The notes beneath the pieces were generated by a model. It was not told the origin of the DNA, searched no databases, and was given only the letters and a program-made list of their open reading frames with translations. A DNA stretch of 64,000 nucleotides from Terracoccus sp. 273MFTsu3.1 (GTDB lineage: Bacteria; Actinomycetota; Actinomycetes; Actinomycetales; Dermatophilaceae), in NCBI RefSeq assembly GCF_000383675.1, contig NZ_KB911822.1, positions 310,001 to 374,000 on the forward strand, read 5' to 3'. Below are positions 49,137 to 58,722 of the stretch, one piece after another. Both the position numbers and the translations under genes were made by a program. Within the stretch, counting starts at the first letter, position 1. Each line of letters starts with the position of its first letter.

Positions 49137-49287
49137 GACGTTCTCCTCGTGTCGTCCGGCTCGACGGAGTCCGCGAGCCTCGACGATCAGAGGGGCGGCA
49201 CGCCGTCGTGATACGTCCGGCCGCCTCGGCCGGTGGGGCGCGAGGTAGCGTCTGCGTCATCTGCAGGGAGATGGACGGGGGATATCG

Positions 49288-49884
49288 ATGAGTGGGTCGC
49301 GAACACCTCTGGGGCGCGGCGTGACCGGACGCTCCGCCGGGCACGGGCGTGCGGTGACGGTTGCCGCCCTCGTCGCCCTTGTCGGCGTGGCGACCGCGGC
49401 GTGCACGGGCGGAGGTGCCCCGACCCCGCCGCCCACGGTGCAGGCGCCGTCGATGACGACGCTTCCCGAGGGTGGCGGCACGGTGACGGTAGACCGGCTC
49501 GAGCCCCCGGTGTCGTCCCCTGCCGATGTGACCCGCCTGCTCGTCGACCACGCCGAAGGCATCTTCTGGAGTGGTTCGGCAGAGCCCGGGACGGCTTTTC
49601 CCACCCGTGTCGGTCAGCGCTACCAGCTGACGGGCCGATGTCTGCCGGCCACCACCGGAGGAACGCTCGTCGTCGACGTGCTCGGTCCCGGGAAGGGCGG
49701 CGCCGCTGGTGCCCCGTCGCAGCCGATGTCGGGTGCGCGCGTCGCCACGATCACCGTGCCGTGCGACGGGACCGAGTCGCGTCTCGACCTCCGGAACCTG
49801 CCATCCGGGTCGGGCGAGCTCATGGTCACCGAGGCCACGACCCAGGTCGCCACGGGCTGGGTCGTGCTGACTCGGGGGTCCTGA
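49288..49884 (+). CDS. Predicted lipoprotein
   Basis: 198 residues. A basic start, a hydrophobic segment (AVTVAALVALVGVA) and a lipobox with Cys39 (ATAAC) predict lipid attachment. The rest is Pro/Thr-rich then beta-rich (RYQLTGRCLPATTGGTLVVDVLGPGK; ATITVPCDGTESRLDLRNLPSG), with two further Cys that may pair. A TAGCGT box at about 49244-49249 lies upstream. Function unknown. Confidence 0.7.
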   Translation: MSGSRTPLGRGVTGRSAGHGRAVTVAALVALVGVATAACTGGGAPTPPPTVQAPSMTTLPEGGGTVTVDRLEPPVSSPADVTRLLVDHAEGIFWSGSAEPGTAFPTRVGQRYQLTGRCLPATTGGTLVVDVLGPGKGGAAGAPSQPMSGARVATITVPCDGTESRLDLRNLPSGSGELMVTEATTQVATGWVVLTRGS

Positions 49885-49925
49885 CGCCGTGCACCTGAGC
49901 GCCCGCCGGAGCGGGTGACCGCCGG

Positions 49926-50714
49926 TCAGTCGACGAGGTCGACGTCCCAGCGTTCGTCGTCGCGCAGGCCCGGTGTCGTCCACGTCGGGTCCGGTCGCCA
50001 CCGCGTCCACTCGTCGGCGAACGGCCAGTCGCCGGCGGCGAACGAGGCCCGCCCGTGCTCGCCGTTGAGGCGGATCGCGGCCGCCTGCTCGGCGGAGGTG
50101 CGGCCCTGCTCGACCGCGGCCTCGAGCTCGTCGGCGTCCTTGACGTTGACCGTGCCGTCCGCCTCGATCCAGAGGTCGAGCACGTGGTCGCCGGTGAAGG
50201 TGTCGTGGCCCGCGCGGCGGTGGGCCGTCTCGAGGTTGACGTACCAGCCGCCGAACTCCCAGCGGTCGTGTGCCGCCGGGTCGCCCGGGTCCCCCGGGTC
50301 CGTCGAGGCGCCGTCGTCCACGTCCCAGAAGAGCCAGACCGACCACGGGAGCCCGGCCGGGGCGATCCTGAGGATGCCGGCACCGCGCCACCGCGTGCGC
50401 GCCTGCACGCGCTGGGCGTCCCGGAGGAAGCGCTCGGCCATCGGCACGTCGCGCAGGTCCGAGCCGTCGGCATACCGCTTCGTCAGGTGCACGGTGCCGG
50501 GTGCGAGCCAGGCCACGAGACCGCGCTCGTCGTCGCGGACGACCCGCATGGGAGACGCCGTCTCGGGACGGCCCGGCTCCCACGCGTGGTCGCGGTAGCG
50601 CCACATGACGACCTCGCCGGGGTCGAGGAAGGGGGCGACGCCGAGCGGGCGCGCACCCTCGGGCACCGACACGGCATACGGCTCGAGCACGGGTCCGGGG
50701 CGGGGCGCGCTCAT
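49926..50714 (-). CDS. DUF402 domain protein
   Basis: 262 residues. GEVVMWRYRDHAWEPGRPETASPMRVVRDDERGLVAWLAPGT and the C-terminal KDADELEAAVEQGRTSAEQAAAIR fit the DUF402 fold (FomD/Ntdp-like nucleotide or phosphate hydrolases). WDVDDGASTD and YVNLETAHRR match the metal/phosphate-site region. The ATG overlaps the paaK stop, so it is coupled to paaK; the functional link is unclear. Confidence 0.8.
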   Translation of the reverse strand: MSAPRPGPVLEPYAVSVPEGARPLGVAPFLDPGEVVMWRYRDHAWEPGRPETASPMRVVRDDERGLVAWLAPGTVHLTKRYADGSDLRDVPMAERFLRDAQRVQARTRWRGAGILRIAPAGLPWSVWLFWDVDDGASTDPGDPGDPAAHDRWEFGGWYVNLETAHRRAGHDTFTGDHVLDLWIEADGTVNVKDADELEAAVEQGRTSAEQAAAIRLNGEHGRASFAAGDWPFADEWTRWRPDPTWTTPGLRDDERWDVDLVD

Positions 50715-52030
50715 CCCTTGGGCCGCTCGTCGACGATCCGGCGCGCCTTGCCGATCGAGCGCTCGATCGACCCGGGTTCGCGCATCTCGACCCGGCACGT
50801 CGTGCCGATGCGGGCCTTGATCGTCGCCTCGAGCGTGCGGGCGATCTGCTCGGCGGCACCCTGCTCGAGCCGCGAGAGCGGCTCGACGAGCACGGTCAGC
50901 TCGACCATCCGGCCGGGCTGCGTCAGGACGCACTGGAAGTAGGGCGACAGTCGCGGCTCTGCGAGCACGTGCTCCTCGATCTGCGTCGGGAAGACGTTGA
51001 CGCCGCGGACGATCATCATGTCGTCGGTTCGCCCGGTGACCTTCTCCATCCTCCGCATCGACGGGACCGCGGTGCCCGGCAGCAGCCGCGTCAGGTCGCG
51101 GGTGCGGTAGCGGATGACAGGCATCGCCTGCTTCGTCAGCGACGTGAAGACGAGCTCGCCGAGCTCGCCGTCGGGCAGCACCTCCTCGGTGATCGGGTCG
51201 ATGACCTCGGGGTAGAAGTGGTCCTCCCAGATGTGCAGGCCGTCCTTCGTCGTCGCGGCCTCCTGGGCGACGCCGGGCCCCATGACCTCCGAGAGGCCGT
51301 AGATGTCGACGGCGTCCATGCCGGTGCGCCGCTCGATCTCCCGGCGCATCGACTCGGTCCACGGCTCGGCGCCGAAGATCCCGACCTCCAGGCTCGTCGT
51401 CGCCGGGTCGACGCCCTCGCGCTCCATCTCGTCGAGCAGGCTGAGGAAGTAGCTGGGCGTCACCATGATGACGCGCGGCTGGAAGTCGCGGATGAGCTGC
51501 ACCTGCCGCTCGGTCATCCCGCCGCTCACCGGCACGACCGTCGCGCCGAGCCGCTCGACGCCGTAGTGCGCGCCGAGGCCGCCGGTGAAGAGCCCGTAGC
51601 CGTAGGCGACGTGGATGACGTCGCCCGGGTGACCGCCGGCGAGCCGGATCGAGCGGGCCATGAGGTCGGCCCACGTGTCGATGTCGGCCTTCGTGTAGCC
51701 CACCACGGTCGGGCGGCCCGTGGTGCCCGAGCTCGCGTGCACGCGGACGACCTGCTCGCGTGGCACGGCGAACATCCCGAAGGGGTAGTTGGCGCGCAGG
51801 TCCGCCTTGGTCGTGAACGGCATACGGCTCACGTCGTCGAGCGTTCGCAGGTCGTCAGGGTGGAAACCCTTGGCCTCGAAGGCCGCTCGGTAGTGCGGGA
51901 CGTTGTCGTATGCCGTCCGCACGGTCCGTTGGAGCCGCTCGAGCTGGGTGCCCCGCAGCTCGTCGACCCCGACCGTGGGGATCTCGTGGTCCGGCAGGCT
52001 CGGGCGGCTCTCGGGTGACTCCGTCGTCAT
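50711..52030 (-). CDS. paaK: Phenylacetate-CoA ligase
   Basis: 439 residues of the acyl-adenylate-forming family. Activates phenylacetate with CoA and ATP. ATP-binding P-loop SSGTTGRPTVVGYT (about 97-110), GLSEVMGPGVAQEA and GRTDDMMIVRGVNVFPTQIEE (about 325-345) are PaaK-specific. A C-terminal Lys (SIGKARRI, about 430) completes the site. Its paa partners (paaI, paaH, paaN) lie 5 kb away at 56949-60447. Confidence 0.94.
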   Translation of the reverse strand: MTTESPESRPSLPDHEIPTVGVDELRGTQLERLQRTVRTAYDNVPHYRAAFEAKGFHPDDLRTLDDVSRMPFTTKADLRANYPFGMFAVPREQVVRVHASSGTTGRPTVVGYTKADIDTWADLMARSIRLAGGHPGDVIHVAYGYGLFTGGLGAHYGVERLGATVVPVSGGMTERQVQLIRDFQPRVIMVTPSYFLSLLDEMEREGVDPATTSLEVGIFGAEPWTESMRREIERRTGMDAVDIYGLSEVMGPGVAQEAATTKDGLHIWEDHFYPEVIDPITEEVLPDGELGELVFTSLTKQAMPVIRYRTRDLTRLLPGTAVPSMRRMEKVTGRTDDMMIVRGVNVFPTQIEEHVLAEPRLSPYFQCVLTQPGRMVELTVLVEPLSRLEQGAAEQIARTLEATIKARIGTTCRVEMREPGSIERSIGKARRIVDERPKG

Positions 52031-52078
52031 GCGCCCATTGTGCCCACACCGCCGGGACGGGGCCCCTCGCCCCGACGA

Positions 52079-52120
52079 CGTCGAGGTGGGCACCCTCTGG
52101 GGAGAGTGCCCACCTCGACG
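52079..52120 (-). terminator. Terminator of the amino-acid ABC operon
   Basis: Arms 52079-52097 and 52102-52120 pair at 18 of 19 positions around a TGGG loop, 14 bp downstream of the ABC ATPase stop on the minus strand. Confidence 0.85.
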
Positions 52121-52133
52121 TGTGCGGCGACCG

Positions 52134-53036
52134 TCAGGCGTCCGGCGTCTCCAGGGACTCCGCGTCGGCGGCGGCCTCGTCGTCCTCGGCGCGCATGCGC
52201 TTGAGGAACGACTTCGTCCGCTCGTGCTGCGGGTTGCTGATGACGTCCTTCGGCTTGCCCTGCTCGACGACGACGCCACCGTCCATGAAGACGACGTGGT
52301 CGGCGACGTCGCGGGCGAAGCCCATCTCGTGCGTCACGACGATCATTGTCATGCCCTGGTCGGCGAGCTCGCGCATGACGCGGAGGACCTCGCCCACGAG
52401 CTCGGGGTCGAGCGCGGACGTCGGCTCGTCGAAGAGCATGAGCTTGGGGTCCATCGCGAGCGCCCGGGCGATGGCGACCCGCTGCTGCTGGCCACCGGAG
52501 AGCTGTGCCGGGTAGGCGTTCGGCTTGTCGCCGAGACCGACCTGCTCGAGCAGCTCGAGCGCCCGCGCCCGCGCCTTCGTCTTGCCGACCCGCCGCACCT
52601 GGACGGGTGCCTCCATGACGTTCTGGAGAGCCGTCATGTGCGGGAAGAGGTTGAAGCGCTGGAAGACCATCCCGATCTCACGGCGCTGCGTGGCGACCTG
52701 CTTGTCCGTGAGGTGGTGCAGCTGCCCACCGTCGTCGCGGAAGCCGACGAGGTCGCCGTCGACCCAGATGCGGCCGCCGTCGATCTCCTCGAGCTGGTTG
52801 ATGCAGCGCAGGAACGTCGTCTTGCCCGACCCCGAGGGCCCGAGCAGGCAGACGACCTCGCCGCGGTGCACGTCGAGGTCGATGCCCTTGAGCACCTCGT
52901 TGCCGTGGAAGCTCTTGAGCACATTGAGCGCGCGGACGAGCGGCCGGTCCTCACCGGTGCGCGATCGGGCGTCGGCCCCCGAGGTTGGCCGGGTGGTCGG
53001 CTCGCGGGTGGGCTCGCTGGTGGTGGTGTCTGACAT
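52134..53036 (-). CDS. Polar amino-acid ABC transporter ATPase
   Basis: 300 residues. Walker [17 protein letters not shown]-loop [22 protein letters not shown], signature [16 protein letters not shown], Walker [17 protein letters not shown]: the GlnQ/HisP-type layout. The acidic C-terminus ([12 protein letters not shown]) and Thr/Arg-rich N-terminal 35 residues are unusual additions. One-base overlap with the permease. Substrate probably Glu/Gln or a related amino acid. Confidence 0.93.
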   Translation of the reverse strand: MSDTTTSEPTREPTTRPTSGADARSRTGEDRPLVRALNVLKSFHGNEVLKGIDLDVHRGEVVCLLGPSGSGKTTFLRCINQLEEIDGGRIWVDGDLVGFRDDGGQLHHLTDKQVATQRREIGMVFQRFNLFPHMTALQNVMEAPVQVRRVGKTKARARALELLEQVGLGDKPNAYPAQLSGGQQQRVAIARALAMDPKLMLFDEPTSALDPELVGEVLRVMRELADQGMTMIVVTHEMGFARDVADHVVFMDGGVVVEQGKPKDVISNPQHERTKSFLKRMRAEDDEAAADAESLETPDA

Positions 53037-53995
53037 CAGGCGCCTCCTGCCCCGGCCGGACGCGCGAAGCGCTTGTTGGGTGCCCCGGTGCCGAAGCCTC
53101 GGCCGAAGCGCTTCTCGAGGAAGTACTGCCCGACCATGAGGACCGACCCGACGAGGAGGTACCACGCCGTGACGGCGACGAACGACGGCATGATCTGCAG
53201 GGTCCGGGTGCCGATGGCGCGGGTCTGGTAGAAGAGCTCGGTGATGATCGGGATGGCCGAGAGCAGCGAGGTGTCCTTGACCATGGCGATCGTCTCGTTG
53301 CCCGTCGGTGGCACGATGACGCGCATCGCCTGGGGGAGCACGATGCGGCGCATGGACTGGCCACGGTTCATGCCGAGAGCGGCCGCGGCCTCGTTCTGAC
53401 CCTTGTCGACCGACAGGATGCCGGCACGGGCGATCTCGGCCATGTAGGCCGCTTCCGACAGCCCGAGGCCGATGATGCCCGCCAGCAGGCTGCTCGAGAA
53501 CTGGTTGACGTCGAGGGTGAAGAACGTGAAGTCGCTCGAGAGCCCCATGAGCGAGGCCAGCTGCTTGCCGAACGGGATGCCAAAGTCGAGGTTGGCGTAG
53601 AGGAAGCCGATGCCGCTGCCGATCATCGCGAGGAGCACGAGGCGCGGGATGCCTCGGAAGAACCACGTGTAGACGAACGAGACGCCGCGCAGGACCGGGT
53701 TCTGCGACAGGCGCAGGATCGCGATGATGACGCCGCCGACGATGCCGATGGCCATCGAGCCGATGGTGCCGACGATGGTGCCCTTCCAGAGCCCTTCGAG
53801 CACCGGCTTCTGGTTCATGATCTCGAGGGCCTTGGAGAAGCCCCACCGCTCGTTCGTGATGAACGAGCTGATCAGCATCGCGACGAGGACGATGATGACG
53901 GCGAGCGCCACCCAGCGTCCGGGGTGCCGGACCGGCCGGGCCTCGATGAGGCCCGGCCGGTCGTCGGTGGTCGGTGTGGTCACCGGATCACTCAC
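53036..53995 (-). CDS. Polar amino-acid ABC transporter permease
   Basis: 319 residues; five to six membrane helices. The EAA loop [29 protein letters not shown] (about 210-240) is the His/Glu/Gln permease signature; [15 protein letters not shown] lies just before it. GTG 53995 overlaps the SBP stop. Confidence 0.92.
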   Translation of the reverse strand: MSDPVTTPTTDDRPGLIEARPVRHPGRWVALAVIIVLVAMLISSFITNERWGFSKALEIMNQKPVLEGLWKGTIVGTIGSMAIGIVGGVIIAILRLSQNPVLRGVSFVYTWFFRGIPRLVLLAMIGSGIGFLYANLDFGIPFGKQLASLMGLSSDFTFFTLDVNQFSSSLLAGIIGLGLSEAAYMAEIARAGILSVDKGQNEAAAALGMNRGQSMRRIVLPQAMRVIVPPTGNETIAMVKDTSLLSAIPIITELFYQTRAIGTRTLQIMPSFVAVTAWYLLVGSVLMVGQYFLEKRFGRGFGTGAPNKRFARPAGAGGA

Positions 53996-54897
53996 GGGTT
54001 GAGGGCGAAGTCGCTGATCGCGCCGGCCTCGACGGAGAACTTCTTGAGGGCCGCCTCGTAGCTGCCGTCCTTCTGCGTGGCCTTGAGCGCCTCGACGAGC
54101 AGGTTGGCGAAGTCCGTCTGGTCCTTCGGCACGACGTAGCCGTAGGGGGCCGAGTCGTAGATGGCGCCGAGGGCCTCGAGCTGGCCGGTCTGCTTGACGG
54201 CGTAGAGGCCGACCGGGGAGTCGGCGAGCATGGCGTCGGTCTTGCCGCTGACGACGTCGGCGGTGACCTGGTCCTGACCCTCCTGGACGATCTGGTTGAT
54301 GGCCGGCTTGCCGGCGTCGGTGCACTTCTTGCTGCGGGCGGTGAGGTCGTCGATCTGCACGGTGCCCTTCTGGACGCCGATGTTGCGGCCGCACGCGTCG
54401 TCGAGGTTGACACCCTTGGGGTTGCCCTTGGCGACGACCCACTGGGTGCCGGCCTTGTAGTAGCTCACCATGTTGACCTGCTTCTTGCGGTCCGGGTTGA
54501 TGGTGAAGCTCGAGACGCCGACGTCGTACTTGCCGCCCGTCACGCCGAGGATGATCGAGTCGAAGCCGGCCGGGACCCACTCGGTCTTGAGGCCGAGCTT
54601 GGCGGCCACGGCGTTGAAGACGTCGACGTCGAAGCCCTCGACCGTCTTGCCGTCGCCCGCGAGCATCTCGCTGGGGGCGTACGTCGGGTCCGTGCCGATG
54701 ACGATCTTGCCCGCCGACTTCAGCTTGGCGGGGACCTTGGCCGCAAGGGCCTGGTCGACGCCACCGCCGGCGGCGGCCGTCCCGGCGGGGGTGTTGCCCG
54801 CGCCCGGCGAGCTGGACAGCGAGTCCGACCCACAGGCGGAGAGGGTGAGGCCGGCGGCGACGAAGCCGGTGACGGCGATGAGGGACATGCGACGCAT
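53992..54897 (-). CDS. Amino-acid ABC transporter solute-binding lipoprotein
   Basis: 301 residues. Signal peptide with lipobox LSAC (Cys22) and a disordered linker. Family 3 binding-protein motifs: GKIVIGTDPTYAPSEML, VEGFDVDVFNAVAAKLGLKTEWV, and FDSIILGVTGGKYDVGVSSFTI. The order SBP-permease-ATPase and the GTGA/TGATG junctions show one operon. ATG 54897 is supported by GAAGGA upstream; ATG 54888 is an alternative. Confidence 0.93.
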   Translation of the reverse strand: MRRMSLIAVTGFVAAGLTLSACGSDSLSSSPGAGNTPAGTAAAGGGVDQALAAKVPAKLKSAGKIVIGTDPTYAPSEMLAGDGKTVEGFDVDVFNAVAAKLGLKTEWVPAGFDSIILGVTGGKYDVGVSSFTINPDRKKQVNMVSYYKAGTQWVVAKGNPKGVNLDDACGRNIGVQKGTVQIDDLTARSKKCTDAGKPAINQIVQEGQDQVTADVVSGKTDAMLADSPVGLYAVKQTGQLEALGAIYDSAPYGYVVPKDQTDFANLLVEALKATQKDGSYEAALKKFSVEAGAISDFALNP

Positions 54898-55097
54898 CAA
54901 GATGGTCCTTCCGGGGCGAACGCGGTCATTCAGGTGCGGGCGCGACGGTGCGCCGCCTGATTGGCCGATCCTGCCATCTTTCGGTGCCGGTTCCCACGGA
55001 TGCAGCCGAACCGTTAGCGGGGACACAGGAACGCCCCCGGCGCGGCCGCGCAGAGGCACGTCGAGGGCTCGGTTAACGTCCTCGGCGCCCGCTCGGG

Positions 55098-55103
55098 TAG
55101 TCT
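55098..55103 (+). promoter_or_regulatory. -10 box TAGTCT of the DEAD-box helicase, long 5' leader
   Basis: TAGTCT with a TTAACG upstream (19-bp spacer) predicts a start near 55110 and a leader of about 150 nt before GTG 55263. Long leaders are common for cold-inducible DEAD-box genes. Confidence 0.4.
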
Positions 55104-55262
55104 TCGTGCCAGTGGCCCGCCCAGTTCTGCCTCGGGCCGCTTCTTCTTGGCCTGGCGGAGTGTCGCCGGCCCCGTCGATTCGCTCTTGCGCCGCGACACC
55201 TCACAGCTGAGGCCCCTCGCGCCGGGCAGAACGACCGCATCCACTTTTTGGAGTACCCACCT

Positions 55263-56879
55263 GTGTCCACTGACACGAACTTCGCCGTTCTCGGCGTGCC
55301 CGCCGACCTCGTCACGATCCTCGACGGTCTCGGCATCACCACCCCGACGCCCATCCAGGCGGCGACGCTGCCCGACTCCCTCGCCGGCCGCGACGTCCTC
55401 GGCCGTGGCCGCACCGGCTCCGGCAAGACGTACGCCTTCCTGCTGCCGCTGCTGACCCGCCTCTCGCAGTCGCGGCGGAGCCGTCTGGCCCGACGCCCGC
55501 GCGCACTCATCCTCGCCCCGACCCGCGAGCTCGTCACGCAGATCGACACCGCGATGGCCCCGCTCGCCAAGGCGCTCGGGCTCAACTCGCAGACGATCTT
55601 CGGCGGCGTCGGCCAGAACCCGCAGGTCCAGGGCCTCCGCAACGGCGTCGACGTCATCGTCGCCTGCCCGGGTCGCCTCGAGGACCTCATGCAGCAGGGT
55701 CACGTCATCCTCGACAGCGTCGAGGTGACGATCCTCGACGAGGCCGACCACATGGCCGACCTCGGCTTCCTGCCGGGCGTGCGCCGGATCATGGAGAAGA
55801 CGCCCCGCGACGGCCAGCGTCTCCTCTTCTCGGCGACGCTCGACGGCGCGATCAACGTCATCGTCAACAAGTTCCTCCACCAGCCGGTGACGCACGAGGC
55901 CGACTCGGCTCAGTCGCCCGTCTCGACGATGAGCCATCACGTGCTCCACGTCGACAACGGCTCGCACCTGCCGGTCATCCTCGACCTCACGGCTGCCCCC
56001 GGCCGCAAGGTCGTCTTCACGCGCACCAAGCACCGGGCCAAGAAGCTCGCCAAGCAGCTCAACGCCTCGGGAGTTCCGGCCGTCGAGCTGCACGGCAACC
56101 TCAGCCAGGGTGCCCGCACGCGCAACATGGACGACTTCCACTCGGGCCGGGCGCAGACGCTCGTCGCGACCGACATCGCCGCTCGCGGCATCCACGTCGA
56201 CGACGTCGCGCTCGTCATCCACGCCGACCCGCCGGTCGAGCACAAGGCCTACCTGCACCGCTCGGGCCGCACCGCCCGCGCCGGCAACGACGGCATCGTC
56301 GTCACGATGATGCTCGACGAGCAGGTGCGCGACGTGCGCGACCTGACCCGCAAGGCCGGCATCAAGCCGACGACGACGCGTGTCCAGCTCGGCCACCCGC
56401 TCCTGACCGAGCTCGCCCCCGGCGACCGGTCGTATGCCGGCGGCCTCGTCCGCGAGGACGCCCCGGCCCGCTCGGGCTCGAGCTCGAACTCGGCGTCCGG
56501 CGGCTCCGGCCGCGGCCGTGGTCGCGGTCGCGGCACCGGCGGTGCCCCGGCCGGTGGCCGTGGCGCCGGCTCCGGTCGCCCGGCAGCCGAGCGTCCGAGC
56601 GAGGGTGGACGCGGCCGAGGCCGTGGCGACCAGGGCTCCGACGCGCAGGGCGGCGGCGCCCGCGGTGCCGGCCGCTCCGGCGGCCGTGCTGCCGGCGCCG
56701 GTCGTGGTCGCGGAGGTCAGGGCGAGGGCCAGGCCGGAGGCCGCCGTCAGGGCGGCGCTGGCAACGGTGGCGGCTCCGGCCGTCGCGGTGGCTCCTCGAC
56801 CGTCTACTCGACGAGCAGCGGCGGCAGCGCCGCGGCGTTCTCGGCAGGCACCCGTGCCGGTGGCCGCCGCTCCCGCTGA
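55263..56879 (+). CDS. DEAD-box RNA helicase with Gly/Arg-rich tail
   Basis: 538 residues. Q motif (ITTPTPIQAATLP), motif I GRTGSGKT (about 47-54), II DEAD (about 160), III SAT, V ATDIAARGIHVDD and VI HRSGRTARAG are all present. The last 150 residues are low-complexity Gly/Arg/Ala (RGRGRG repeats), a nonspecific RNA-binding tail. Role: RNA unwinding in ribosome assembly or cold adaptation. GTG 55263 chosen; GGAG precedes it by nine bases. Confidence 0.93.
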   Translation: MSTDTNFAVLGVPADLVTILDGLGITTPTPIQAATLPDSLAGRDVLGRGRTGSGKTYAFLLPLLTRLSQSRRSRLARRPRALILAPTRELVTQIDTAMAPLAKALGLNSQTIFGGVGQNPQVQGLRNGVDVIVACPGRLEDLMQQGHVILDSVEVTILDEADHMADLGFLPGVRRIMEKTPRDGQRLLFSATLDGAINVIVNKFLHQPVTHEADSAQSPVSTMSHHVLHVDNGSHLPVILDLTAAPGRKVVFTRTKHRAKKLAKQLNASGVPAVELHGNLSQGARTRNMDDFHSGRAQTLVATDIAARGIHVDDVALVIHADPPVEHKAYLHRSGRTARAGNDGIVVTMMLDEQVRDVRDLTRKAGIKPTTTRVQLGHPLLTELAPGDRSYAGGLVREDAPARSGSSSNSASGGSGRGRGRGRGTGGAPAGGRGAGSGRPAAERPSEGGRGRGRGDQGSDAQGGGARGAGRSGGRAAGAGRGRGGQGEGQAGGRRQGGAGNGGGSGRRGGSSTVYSTSSGGSAAAFSAGTRAGGRRSR

Positions 56880-56904
56880 CCCACCCGCGCGTCAACCGTC
56901 GAGA

Positions 56905-56940
56905 GGCCACGAACCGGGCTCGTTGTCCCGGTTCGTGGCC
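56905..56940. terminator. Bidirectional terminator between helicase and paaI
   Basis: Perfect 14-bp stem GGCCACGAACCGGG with an 8-base loop; outer CGTCGA/TCGACG adds pairs. Positioned 25 bp after the helicase stop and 9 bp after the paaI stop on the other strand. Confidence 0.9.
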
Positions 56941-56948
56941 CTTCGACG

Positions 56949-57401
56949 TCAGGGGCGCTTGAGACTGCGGCTCCGGCCGCGGAACTCGGCGATGATCTGA
57001 CCGTCCGACTCCCGCCTGACAGTCACGTCCGTGATGCCGCTGCGCCCGAACGCCGAGCGCACGTGGCCCTCGGCGACGAGCACGTCACCGAGACGACCCG
57101 GCGCGGTGAAGGAGATGTCGGCCCCCGCTGCCACCGTGAGGCGCCCCCGCGAGTTGCAGGCGAGCGCGAAGCACGAGTCGGCCAGGGTGAAGATGTAGCC
57201 GCCGTGGCAGATGGCGTGGCCGTTGACCATGTCGTCGCGGATCGTCATCCGGACGACGGCGTGGTCCTGCTCGACGACGACGGCGTCCATGCCGAGGCGT
57301 CGCGAGGCCTCGTCGTCGTCCCACATCTGCCGGGCGAAGGCGACCCCGGCCTCGACGTCCTGGCCGTCCCCGCCACCGGCAGGCAGCTGGGTCTCGCTCA
57401 C
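56949..57401 (-). CDS. paaI: Hydroxyphenylacetyl-CoA thioesterase
   Basis: 150 residues, hotdog fold: NGHAICHGGYIFTLADSCFALACNS (about 60-84) holds the catalytic Asp and His region. Hydrolyses trapped phenylacetyl-CoA derivatives. GTG 57401 overlaps the paaH stop. Confidence 0.9.
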   Translation of the reverse strand: MSETQLPAGGGDGQDVEAGVAFARQMWDDDEASRRLGMDAVVVEQDHAVVRMTIRDDMVNGHAICHGGYIFTLADSCFALACNSRGRLTVAAGADISFTAPGRLGDVLVAEGHVRSAFGRSGITDVTVRRESDGQIIAEFRGRSRSLKRP

Positions 57402-58618
57402 GTGACGCTCCCGTCGGTCAGGGCCGGGCTCGGCCGGTAGCGACCCCCCGGGAAGGCCCGGTCGAGCTCGGCGATCTGCCGGCCGACGACGTCGAAGCCG
57501 ATCTCGCGACCCCACGCGATGGGCCCCTTCGGGTAGCGCGTGCCGAGCCGCATCGCCGTGTCGACGTCGTCGACGCTCGCCTCACCGCGGGCGACGAGGT
57601 CGACGGCCTCGTTGACGAGCATCGCCAGGGTCCGAGCGAGCGGGTCGGTCGCGACCGGTCCACCGACGAGGCGCTCGGCGAGCGCGACGTCGGGCTCGGC
57701 ATCGGTGACCGAGCCGTCGGCGGCATACGCGTACACCCCCGAGCCCGTCTTGCGGCCGAGGCGGCCGGCCTCGACGAGCCCCTGCTGGAAGGCCGTCGGT
57801 GCGTAGCGCTCGTCACGTCCCGTCTGCTCCCACACCGACGTGCCGACGGCGAGGTTGACGTCCTGCCCGATGAAGTCGGTGAGCTCGAGCGGACCCATCG
57901 GGAAGCCGCCCTTCTCACGGAGCGCCCAGTCGACCGTCGCCGCGTCGGCGACACCGCTCTCGACGATGCGCTGCGCCTCGCCGTAGAAGGGACGCGCGAC
58001 GCGGTTGACGATGAAGCCGGGGGTCGAGCTGCACCGCACCGGGGTCTTGCCCCAGGCGTCCATGAGCGCTACGGCGTGCTCGACGAAGGCCCGCGCGGTG
58101 CGCCTGCCGTGCACCACCTCGACGAGCCGCATGACAGGGGGCGGGTTGAAGAAGTGGAGCCCGAGCACACGCTCCGGGTCGGCGACCTCCGCGGCGATGG
58201 CGTCGATGTCGATGCTCGACGTGTTCGTCGCGAGCACGGTCGTCGGCGGCTGGACGTCGGCGAGGTCGGCGAAGATCCGGCGCTTGAGGTCGAGGTCCTC
58301 GGGCACGGCCTCGATGACGAGCCCGCACTCGGGCAGCTCCTCGACCGACGTGGCCGAGGTGATCCGGGCCAGCACCGCAGCGGCGTCCTCGTCGGACAGG
58401 CGGCCCTTGTCCACGAGCCGCGCGACGGCGGCGCCGATCCGGTCGACGGCACCCGCCGCGGCGCCCGGCATAGAGTCCACGAGGGTGACCGCGTGGCCCG
58501 CGGTGGCCGCGACCTGGGCGATGCCGGCCCCCATGGCCCCAGCCCCGATGACGCCGACGGGTCCGAAGGCGGACTGGTCGGGATGGTCCGTGCTGGCCTC
58601 GGTGGTGTCCGTGTCCAT
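57398..58618 (-). CDS. paaH: 3-hydroxyadipyl-CoA dehydrogenase (3-hydroxyacyl-CoA dehydrogenase)
   Basis: 406 residues. Rossmann GAGAMGAGIAQ (about 27-37), HFFNPPPVMRLVEVVHG (about 157-173), GFIVNRVARPFY and two C-terminal domains. In phenylacetate breakdown it oxidises 3-hydroxyadipyl-CoA with NAD+. A 3HCDH-C repeat is present, giving the longer PaaH-type length. ATG 58618 is used; ATG 58627 is possible. Confidence 0.9.
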   Translation of the reverse strand: MDTDTTEASTDHPDQSAFGPVGVIGAGAMGAGIAQVAATAGHAVTLVDSMPGAAAGAVDRIGAAVARLVDKGRLSDEDAAAVLARITSATSVEELPECGLVIEAVPEDLDLKRRIFADLADVQPPTTVLATNTSSIDIDAIAAEVADPERVLGLHFFNPPPVMRLVEVVHGRRTARAFVEHAVALMDAWGKTPVRCSSTPGFIVNRVARPFYGEAQRIVESGVADAATVDWALREKGGFPMGPLELTDFIGQDVNLAVGTSVWEQTGRDERYAPTAFQQGLVEAGRLGRKTGSGVYAYAADGSVTDAEPDVALAERLVGGPVATDPLARTLAMLVNEAVDLVARGEASVDDVDTAMRLGTRYPKGPIAWGREIGFDVVGRQIAELDRAFPGGRYRPSPALTDGSVT

Positions 58619-58710
58619 GCCCGCCATCCTGCCGCGTGGGCCGCTCCGGGTGCGCGGCGGGCGCCCGCGGACCGTCCGTGACGGCATACGGCCGAGGTCC
58701 CGAGCGGGGC

Positions 58711-58716
58711 TAGCAT
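58711..58716 (+). promoter_or_regulatory. -10 box TAGCAT, leaderless start of paaN
   Basis: TAGCAT then six bases then GTG 58723. It lies in the divergent gap between paaH and paaN. Confidence 0.65.
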
Positions 58717-58722
58717 CGACCC